From assembly GCA_019192545.1 (NCBI GenBank), contig JAHCMI010000028.1, positions 32,147 to 96,146 on the forward strand: 64,000 bases of DNA, given 5' to 3'. A program made the position numbers and the translations under genes. Shown piece by piece: positions 53,445 to 60,910 of this stretch; position 1 is the first letter of the stretch, and each line of letters begins with the position of its first letter. Below the pieces are notes generated by a model, which had not been told where the DNA came from, did not search any database, and worked only from the letters and a program-made list of their open reading frames with translations. Origin of the DNA: Rivularia sp. MS3. Its GTDB lineage: Bacteria > Cyanobacteriota > Cyanobacteriia > Cyanobacteriales > Nostocaceae.

Positions 53445-55145
53445 TTACGCAAATGTAAAGTCGCTAGTAGTATCAAAGCTACTATTAACAGATGCAATTA
53501 TGTCATCACCAAAAGCAATCAAGTTTGTAAAGCTATTTTGGATGAACGAATAATCATCGAGACTGCCGGTAAGTTGGATTTTATCCTCACCCGATACAAA
53601 GTCTTCTATTATTGCCACATCACCAAAACCAGCATCTGCATAAAATACATGATGGTTTTCTCCAAGGATAAATGTGTCTGCTCCGGCTCCTCCTGTCAGA
53701 TTATCGATTCCGCCAAAACCATTAATAATATTATCTTGAGCATTTCCAGTAATCTTGTCATCTTGAGAGGTACCGATAACGTTTACAAAGTTAATAACTG
53801 TACGATGAAGACTACCAACCCCAGGAATGTTATTAATCTGCAAGCATTCTTCGGCTAAGTTAACATCTATAGAAACAGGACTTCCGGCGCTAGAAGCATC
53901 TATAGTATTAGCTTGGTTTTCGTCGCCAATAATTGTTTCAACTCTGACAAGTTCGTCGGTACCTAAACCGCCACCTTTTTCAATAGTTCCACCAGGTAAA
54001 AGGGTAATTGCTTCACCTAAGCCTGTATAATCAACTGTATCGTAATCATTAACTCCACCGTCATCACCGTTAATTGTATCGTTACCAGCGCTGCCACCAA
54101 AGTAATCGTTGCCACCGCCACCGATAAGGATATTATCTTCAGAGTTACCGATGATGCTATCGTCTTGAGTAGTACCAATAACGTTTACAAAGTTTTTGAC
54201 AGTGAAAGTTACGTCACCCAAACCGGGGATGTTCTCTACTGTTAACCTTTCATGAGACAAATCAATATCGAAAGACGTGACTCCACTTGTACCTGTAGAG
54301 CCATCGATTGTATTAGCTTGTCCATTCGCTCCAATGATAGTTTCTATATTTAAAAGTTGGTCTGTACCTAAATGACCTTTGTCAACTATACCAGCAGCTT
54401 CTAGGGTAATCGCTTGATGTAAATGACTGTAATCGGCAGTATCTTTACCTTTACCTCCATCTAAAACGTCATGACCTTGACTACCTAAAAGAATATCGTT
54501 GCCGTTCTGACCTTTGAGTACGTCATTACCTCTACCACCATTTAATAAGTCATTACCATTACCTCCATTCAAAGTGTCATGATCTTGACCACCTTTAAGA
54601 GTATCGTTTCCGTTGCCACCTTTTAGTAAATCGTTACCCTTACCGCCTTTAAGAGTATCGTTGCCGTTACCACCTAAAAGAACATCATTACCTTTACCAC
54701 CTTTGAGTAAGTCGTTACCGTTACCGCCTTTGAGAGTATCGCTACCCTTACCGCCTTCAAGAGTATCTCTACCGTTACCACCTTTTAGTAAATCATTACC
54801 TTTACCACCTTTGAGTAAGTCGTTACCGTCACCACCTTCGAGAGTATCGCTACCTTTGCCGCCTTCAAGAGTATCTCTACCGTTACCACCTTTTAGTAAA
54901 TCATTACCTTTACCACCTTTAAGCAGGTCCTTACCGTTGCCACCTTCGAGAGTATCTTTACCTTTACCGCCTAAAAGAACATCGCTACCATTTCCACCTT
55001 TTAGTAAGTCGTTACCTTTCCCACCTACCAGTAAATCGTGACCTCCGCCACCTTTGAGAGTATCGTTACCACCTTTACCAAAGATGAAATCTCTTCCATT
55101 AGTACCAGTCAATTTATCGCTTTTTGGTGTACCATTAAATAACAT
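53445..55145 (-). CDS. RTX (hemolysin-type calcium-binding) repeat protein
   Basis: 566 residues from the ATG at 55145; the in-frame TTG at 55157 adjoins the AAGGA and is less likely. Residues about 14-240 are about 25 nearly uninterrupted nonapeptides of the form GGxGxDxLx, which coil into a parallel beta roll binding Ca2+. Two related downstream modules each contain DKG or EKGGGLGTD, NIETIIG or RVETIIG, and FVNVIGT, plus more RTX units. The C-terminus (GGAGADTFILG, then DVAIIEDFVSGEDKIQL) resembles a type I secretion signal region. No signal peptide. No transporter genes nearby. Probably an extracellular or surface protein. Confidence 0.88.
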   Translation of the reverse strand: MLFNGTPKSDKLTGTNGRDFIFGKGGNDTLKGGGGHDLLVGGKGNDLLKGGNGSDVLLGGKGKDTLEGGNGKDLLKGGKGNDLLKGGNGRDTLEGGKGSDTLEGGDGNDLLKGGKGNDLLKGGNGRDTLEGGKGSDTLKGGNGNDLLKGGKGNDVLLGGNGNDTLKGGKGNDLLKGGNGNDTLKGGQDHDTLNGGNGNDLLNGGRGNDVLKGQNGNDILLGSQGHDVLDGGKGKDTADYSHLHQAITLEAAGIVDKGHLGTDQLLNIETIIGANGQANTIDGSTGTSGVTSFDIDLSHERLTVENIPGLGDVTFTVKNFVNVIGTTQDDSIIGNSEDNILIGGGGNDYFGGSAGNDTINGDDGGVNDYDTVDYTGLGEAITLLPGGTIEKGGGLGTDELVRVETIIGDENQANTIDASSAGSPVSIDVNLAEECLQINNIPGVGSLHRTVINFVNVIGTSQDDKITGNAQDNIINGFGGIDNLTGGAGADTFILGENHHVFYADAGFGDVAIIEDFVSGEDKIQLTGSLDDYSFIQNSFTNLIAFGDDIIASVNSSFDTTSDFTFA

Positions 55146-55717
55146 ATTAATTGTCAATCCTTATAGAATAGGTTGGCTGAACGATTCGCTGGATTTCTCA
55201 GGTCGTAGCGAATCGTTATTTTTTAACAAAATCTGACGAGCGCCAAAGATTGAAGCTCTGTTTCAAATGCTTCAATAAAATTTAAGGCAATATTAATAGG
55301 TTAAATTTCGCAACTTTAACAGCGATATTTATATTGCGCTGAAACTTAGCTGCGTAATTTTCCCCTATTAAAGAAAAATAATTATATGTAATTATTCCTA
55401 TCGCCACACAGTGGCAGTCCTCAAATGTTACATTCAATTATTTGTATATTGAATGGCAGACAATTCATAGTGAAGCGACTATCGCATCCCTATAAAAACT
55501 ATTAACTTGAAGATAGAGAATAGGTTGTCTAGAAGACTTGCGAAAGTTCTTTTTCGCTCTTTTCGTCTAGTTATCTGCATCCTAACCTAAAAAATTTTGA
55601 TGGCAATGTATTACGTAGAACCTTCACCATTTCTTTAAACTCCGAATTACTCCGAATTACGTGTAAACTCCAAATTAGAAGGTAGAATAGAATGGCGACA
55701 TCATAATTTTTAGCAAA
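55146..55717. other. Divergent intergenic region, no gene seen
   Basis: About 570 bp between the divergent RTX and STAND genes. A short direct repeat (CTCCGAATTA twice near 55640) lies near the right end. No RNA gene or clear operator was found. Confidence 0.4.
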
Positions 55718-58036
55718 ATGTTCCCAAGTGATTTTTTGACTGAAATGGCGCATAATCAAGAACTTTCTCGCGATCAGGAGGAAGTTTTTTTACTGCGAAT
55801 GGGGAAAGGTCAAAGCTACGAAGAAATTGCCTCGGAATTGGGTACTTCTGCGGATGCTTGTCTAAAAAGGATGGGACAAGTTTATAAGAAGTTCAATGTT
55901 AGCGGTAGTAGTAGAGGTAAAGAAAATCGTCTGCGAATCTTTTTAAGCAACAAATGGGAGCAGTTGAAAGCTGAGGCAGCACCGGAAGATAACTCGCAGC
56001 CGTTATTGATAAATAGTCAGCAGGCAACAGTTTTTGATTCTAAGGATGTAGAAAATCAGATATCTCCGATTCTGCAAAACTTACCAGCAAGGGAATACGC
56101 AACTTTTGTTGGACGCGATCGCGAAGTTGCGAGGTTGATGGAACTACTAAGTTACGGACATTCCGCTCATTTAATTAGTGTTGATGGTATTGGTGGTGTA
56201 GGCAAAACTACAATGGTAGTAGAAGTAGCCTACCGTTGTTTAAAAGCAAGTTGCAATATAAATTTAAATACTGCTGGTAATTTACCTGTTTTTGAAGCCA
56301 TAATCTTTACATCTGCCAAGCAAAATCATCTTACCTGCATCGGACTTTTACCGCGACTAATTTATCAACGTACCTTGCGCGATATATGTCGGGAAATCGC
56401 TCGTATGTTTGAGTTTACCCAAATTAATAATTTATCTTTGTCAGAACAAATAGAAATTATTCGTCATAAACTTTCCCAGACAAGAACTTTATTAATAGTT
56501 GATAATTTAGAAACCATTGAAGACAAAGAAGAAGTTCTTTCTTTTCTCTACGATTTACCGCCAACAGTTAAAGTTATTATTACTACCCGCGAACAGACAT
56601 TATTTGTACCGATAAAACTCAATTCCTTACCAAAAGAACATAGTTTACGATTAATTCAACACGAAGCCAAAGAAAAGGGTATTAATTTAACCAGCGCCCA
56701 ATCTCAGGAAATTTACGAAGCAGTCAGCGGCATACCCGCAGCAATGATTTATGCGATTGGACAAATGACTGCTGGTTATTTATTTTATGATGTATTGCGA
56801 TTAATTAAACATCCTGAAGGTGATATTGCTCGTTTTTGCTTTACTGCTTCAGTAAATCCGATCAGAAACTCGCCGCCTTATTATCTATTAATGGCTTTAA
56901 CTCTGTTTGTAGGTTCGGCAAGTAGGGAAACTTTAGACAATGTAACTTTTGAAAAGCCAGATCCAATTGTAGTATCGCAAGGATTGGTAAAGTTGCAACA
57001 ACTTTCTTTGATTTGTCAACAACAAGGGCGTTATAGTTTAGCAGCCCTAACTCGCGAATACGCTTGGGCAGAATTGATTGCAAATGCAGAATTTGCTCAA
57101 CAATTGCGCCAGCGTTGGGTTAATTGGTATCTGAAATTTTCCGAATCATTCGGGAATTTAGATTGGAAAGAGTGGAATACTAACTATGAAAATTTTGAAG
57201 TCGAATGGAAAAACCTGCAAGCAGTTTTTGAATGGTGTATTGCAAATAATCGATATTCTGATGTCAAAACCTTTTGGAATTCTATTAAAGAGTACATTTT
57301 CATACGTGGTTATTGGGACGAACACTTAGAATGGAGCGGTTGGTTAATTAAAGCTGCTAAAAAAGAAAATGATTATTCTACAGCAGTATTAGCTATGTGC
57401 GATCGCGCCATAACTTTGGTGAGAATACGTCAGCTACCTCAGTTACAAGAAGCACAGCAAATATTACAAGAAAGTTGGGATTTGCGACACTATCAAACTG
57501 CAAGTTTTGAATTAAAGTTAGCTGCAAATATGGTGATTTTGCACGTGCATCTCAAAGAGTTGCAGCAAGCCCAAGAATGGTTAGAAGTCAAAAAACAGCT
57601 TTTAGAAAAAGCCAGTTTAGATGAGTCAGAATATCAGGGGCAGCAAGTCCAAAATTTGTACTACCAAGGACAAATTTTTTATCGCAAAGGAGATTATCAG
57701 CAAGCACAAATAATTTTTGAGGAAGCATTATTTAAAGCAGAGGAAATTGAATGGCACAAAGCAATTGCAGCTATTGATAACTGGTTGGCAGATATTGCAA
57801 TAATAAATGGTGATTTGGCAGAAGCACGAAGATTACTAGAATATAGCTTACCAATGGCGCAAAGACATAAAGATAAGCGAATTATTGCTTTTCATAAAGC
57901 AACATTTGCCAAACTTGAAAAAACATGTGGTAATCAGTTTCAAGCTCATCGTTTAGCAAAAGAAGCAATTGAAAGTTTTGAAAGCTTAAAAATGAGTACC
58001 GAAGCAAAAGACATGTATGCCTTGCTGGCGAAATAA
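55718..58036 (+). CDS. HTH - NB-ARC - TPR STAND ATPase
   Basis: 772 residues. Residues about 10-75 form a helix-turn-helix (LSRDQEEVFLLRMGKGQSYE, then EIASELGTS) similar to sigma region 4 or LuxR. The NB-ARC NTPase spans about 125-400: P-loop GIGGVGKTT at 157-165, Walker B TLLIVDNLETI, sensor KVIITTREQ and the GLPLA-equivalent SGIPAAMIYA. The C-terminal 300 residues are helical TPR-like repeats (YYQGQIFYRKGDYQQAQIIF) that would sense a ligand. Such STAND proteins are regulators or defence sensors. The ATG at 55745 is an alternative start. Confidence 0.82.
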   Translation: MFPSDFLTEMAHNQELSRDQEEVFLLRMGKGQSYEEIASELGTSADACLKRMGQVYKKFNVSGSSRGKENRLRIFLSNKWEQLKAEAAPEDNSQPLLINSQQATVFDSKDVENQISPILQNLPAREYATFVGRDREVARLMELLSYGHSAHLISVDGIGGVGKTTMVVEVAYRCLKASCNINLNTAGNLPVFEAIIFTSAKQNHLTCIGLLPRLIYQRTLRDICREIARMFEFTQINNLSLSEQIEIIRHKLSQTRTLLIVDNLETIEDKEEVLSFLYDLPPTVKVIITTREQTLFVPIKLNSLPKEHSLRLIQHEAKEKGINLTSAQSQEIYEAVSGIPAAMIYAIGQMTAGYLFYDVLRLIKHPEGDIARFCFTASVNPIRNSPPYYLLMALTLFVGSASRETLDNVTFEKPDPIVVSQGLVKLQQLSLICQQQGRYSLAALTREYAWAELIANAEFAQQLRQRWVNWYLKFSESFGNLDWKEWNTNYENFEVEWKNLQAVFEWCIANNRYSDVKTFWNSIKEYIFIRGYWDEHLEWSGWLIKAAKKENDYSTAVLAMCDRAITLVRIRQLPQLQEAQQILQESWDLRHYQTASFELKLAANMVILHVHLKELQQAQEWLEVKKQLLEKASLDESEYQGQQVQNLYYQGQIFYRKGDYQQAQIIFEEALFKAEEIEWHKAIAAIDNWLADIAIINGDLAEARRLLEYSLPMAQRHKDKRIIAFHKATFAKLEKTCGNQFQAHRLAKEAIESFESLKMSTEAKDMYALLAK

Positions 58037-58137
58037 GGAATTGGAAATTAGGCATTGGATATTTTAATTATCATTTATGATTAATAGCTCCATGCCAATT
58101 ACCCATTACCTATTTTCACCCGGAGGGTGTGGATCAT

Positions 58138-58155
58138 CAATTACCAATTACCTAA
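58138..58155. repeat. Heptamer repeats at the end of a minus-strand gene
   Basis: Short CAATTAC-type units; the stop codon and last codons (GNW) of the gene at 58141 lie inside. Similar CCAATTACCCATTACC words precede at about 58095. Confidence 0.55.
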
Positions 58156-58629
58156 TATAGTGCTGGGAATGATTGGTAAATCAGCACAACCAGCAGGATT
58201 AGTATCTATAGGAATATCGGCACAAGCAGCGGCATGAAGAGATATATTATCCAAAATATTAAATCCGAAAAACTCTTCAAATAAAGCTTGAGTTGTACTA
58301 AAAGCTCGCTGGTGAATTAAAGAACTTGCTCGATTTTGTTCGTCATAAATAGCAGAGCAGTGGTTTAAAATATAACCGAAAAGGTAGTAGCAATCTTTGA
58401 TATATTGGATTAAATTTACTTCCATATGAGCGTGCCAAACTGTATCAATTTCTGGGGTAGGAACTAATCCCGTAGCAGGATAAACCGACTTGAGATACAA
58501 GAACAATTTGTAGCGATTAATTGCTACTTGCGTCCTTTCGATTGTCCATCCATGTTTAAACATCACTTTTTTGGCAACAATCTCGAAATCTAAATTGTTC
58601 ACCCTATCAAAAAAAGCTACAATTTTCAT
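58141..58629 (-). CDS. Glycine-rich-domain-protein-like (DUF1399/GRDP) protein
   Basis: 162 residues. The core PTPEIDTVWHAHMEVNLIQY, then KDCYYLFGYILNH matches the P-x5-D-x-x-WHxH-x-Y-x-x-DC-x4-G-x5-H pattern of plant glycine-rich domain proteins and their bacterial relatives. The role of bacterial members is unknown. The Cys-containing tail (ACADIPIDTNPAGCADLP) has two AGCAD-like motifs. The last residues GNW come from repeat DNA. Confidence 0.7.
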   Translation of the reverse strand: MKIVAFFDRVNNLDFEIVAKKVMFKHGWTIERTQVAINRYKLFLYLKSVYPATGLVPTPEIDTVWHAHMEVNLIQYIKDCYYLFGYILNHCSAIYDEQNRASSLIHQRAFSTTQALFEEFFGFNILDNISLHAAACADIPIDTNPAGCADLPIIPSTILGNW

Positions 58630-59150
58630 TGGTTTTATGATTTCAATAACAATATGAATGTGATGATTTTAATGGAATAATCATCTCCTATTTATACATC
58701 AGTTCTGTTAGGGGTATTTTACGAAAAAAAGAGTATCTTTTATCACTTTTTTTCTGGATTAACTCGAAATTATTGATAAATTTCAGTTTTATGTACTTTT
58801 TAAGTCTAATTTAGTAATCGTGTCATAAACCCGGTTTCTTGCTTGCAACATAATGAGATAATTATGCTTTCACGAGTAGAAACCAAGTTTCTTTTTACTA
58901 ATAGTGCGTCACGGCAATATTTAATTCTCAATTGTAGGATGCTGTGACGGTGACGAACAATCATCACATCATAACGATAAAAGTGATATTACCGTCACGC
59001 ATCTATTAATATCTATTTCATCTGCGCCAAAATGATATTATCCCTTTAAAAATTTCAGGAATGTAAAGCATAAAGTTATTGGTGCGTCACGGCAACATTT
59101 AATTCTCAAGTTTCTCTCAAAGTTATTTGAGCCATGACAGCACCTTACAA
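58630..59150. repeat. Intergenic region with a 28-bp direct repeat
   Basis: The word GTGCGTCACGGCAA, then ATTTAATTCTCAA occurs at 58904-58931 and again at 59082-59109 in the same orientation, with one mismatch. The copies are 178 bp apart and flank a segment rich in GTGACGG/CGTCAC words. No gene is present. Confidence 0.6.
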
Positions 59151-60530
59151 TTAAACAATCATAGGAATATTCGCTACTTTCTTAATCGGCTTTGCTACCA
59201 TCTTCATTCCTGCGGGTGTGGCTAAAGTTAAGCCGCGACGCACGGGTTTTAACGGACGTTTATCGATTCTCGATACTTCATATTGCGATAAAATCGTTGC
59301 TAAAACTAGCTTCATTTCATGCATTGCAAACGCTAAGCCGATACAGCGACGATTTCCGCCACCAAAGGGGAAGAATTCATATGGTGAAAATTGTCTTTCT
59401 AAAAATCTTTCTGGTTTAAACTGTTTTGGTTGTGGGTAAACTTCTTCGCGGTAATGTGCTAAATAAATACTAGGAATTATCCAAGTTCCTTGTGGTAATT
59501 TATAGCCAGCAATTTGCATGTTCGTCGATGTAATTCTAGGAGTAGCACTCGGAACAATAGGATAAATACGCAAAGTTTCTTGACAAACTGCTGTCAAATA
59601 AGGCAACTTAGCAACTGCGTTGGGTTCTGGATTTTCGCCTAAATCATTTAATTCCTGAAGTAGTTTTTCGCGTACTTCTGGGAAATAATCAACCCAATAA
59701 AAAGCCCAAGTCAAAGCAGAAGCAGTAGTTTCATGTCCAGCAAATAGCAGCGTCATTAACTCATCGCGTAATTCTTGATTAGACATTGCTCCACCATCTT
59801 CATAACGCGCAGACATCATTAAACTTAAAATATCTTCACGATTTTGGTTGGATTCAGCACGACGCTGCTCAATTAGATCGTAAATTAAATCATCAATTTG
59901 CTTGCGTAAGTGTAAAACTCTACCCCAGGGACTCCATTTACCCCAATCCTTTTGTAAAACCGGGAAAAACATACCGGCAGACAACAAAGGAGAACTCAAA
60001 TAATCCAATAGCGAAGAAATTTTTACACGAATTTCCTCCAAGCGGTTTCCTTCATCCAAACCAAAAACCGCTCGTAAAATTACGCTTAAGGTAATTTCCT
60101 GCATCGACTCGCGGATATTGAAAGGCTTCCCCGTCTGCCATTGATCGCTTACCTGCTGCGCGATTTCGCAGATAGTCATACCATAAGCCCGCATCCTATC
60201 ACCATGAAAAGGAGGAGTCAATAACTTACGCTGTCGCTGGTGGCGATCGCCATGTAATAGCAACACAGAATTATCCCCAACCAAAAACCTCAAAATCCGG
60301 CTTCCCCTACCAGTTTCTAAAGAATTAGTATCGGCAGTAAAAATCTGTTGCAGCGCTTCAGGTTGACCAAAATAAACCGTACTACTACCATCTTTTTGAG
60401 GAAGACTAAAAGTATCCCCATAAAGTTGAGCGTTTTGTTCGAGGTATTGAAAAGGTTGAAAAATAAACTTCATCCGCCGTAGGAATATAGGCATTTCAAC
60501 CGCTGGTGGTAGATTGTAAGTTGATGTCAT
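59151..60530 (-). CDS. Cytochrome P450, CYP110-like
   Basis: 459 residues from the ATG at 60530 (MTSTYNLPPAVEMP); the open frame continues to 60620, but that part is repeat sequence. I-helix oxygen-binding motif AGHETTA, K-helix ETLR, PERF, and the heme loop FFPFGGGNRRCIG with the thiolate ligand Cys396. Overall pattern fits CYP110 of heterocystous cyanobacteria, which hydroxylate fatty acids and other lipophilic substrates. No N-terminal membrane anchor. Monocistronic. Confidence 0.9.
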   Translation of the reverse strand: MTSTYNLPPAVEMPIFLRRMKFIFQPFQYLEQNAQLYGDTFSLPQKDGSSTVYFGQPEALQQIFTADTNSLETGRGSRILRFLVGDNSVLLLHGDRHQRQRKLLTPPFHGDRMRAYGMTICEIAQQVSDQWQTGKPFNIRESMQEITLSVILRAVFGLDEGNRLEEIRVKISSLLDYLSSPLLSAGMFFPVLQKDWGKWSPWGRVLHLRKQIDDLIYDLIEQRRAESNQNREDILSLMMSARYEDGGAMSNQELRDELMTLLFAGHETTASALTWAFYWVDYFPEVREKLLQELNDLGENPEPNAVAKLPYLTAVCQETLRIYPIVPSATPRITSTNMQIAGYKLPQGTWIIPSIYLAHYREEVYPQPKQFKPERFLERQFSPYEFFPFGGGNRRCIGLAFAMHEMKLVLATILSQYEVSRIDKRPLKPVRRGLTLATPAGMKMVAKPIKKVANIPMIV

Positions 60531-60910
60531 GATTACTTGGGGTTTACATACTTCTTTATATTGTGACGAAAAAATTAGGATTAGGAATTGGGCATTGGGC
60601 ATTGATAATTGTCTCCCCATTTCCGCTTCTTCTCTTCATTTCTTGCCTCTGCGCTCTCCGCGTCTCTGCGGTTTTTTTTAATCAGCAATCTTCCGGTTTT
60701 TAAAAATAATTTAACACTCATATGCATCTTTATACATAAAAGTCAATACCGCTTTGGGCAATCATAATATTTAAAAAACATATAAAATAATAAGCGCATT
60801 TGCGTAAAATCGCTTACAAACAAAGATATATGTATACAGCAATATTCAAAGGTGCATAAATTATATTTGATTAAAATTTGATGCTGGTCTAACTTTAATA
60901 GATTTCAGAT
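60531..60910. repeat. Divergent intergenic region with a dispersed repeat
   Basis: Between divergent P450 and TPR-CHAT genes. It holds the word CTCCGCGTCTCTGCGG (about 60658), the reverse type of the repeat at 7540, and GGGCATTGGGCATTG (60592). The right half is AT-rich and should carry the TPR-CHAT promoter. Confidence 0.5.

Noticed and set aside
54613..55041. Long open frame of Pro/Leu/Ser repeats on the plus strand opposite the RTX gene
   Set aside because: It is the antisense shadow of the 27-bp RTX repeats; the minus-strand protein has clear Ca-binding motifs and a terminator.
60531..60620. N-terminal extension of the P450
   Set aside because: The extra codons come from intergenic repeat words (GGGCATTGGGCATTG); the ATG at 60530 gives a normal P450 start.
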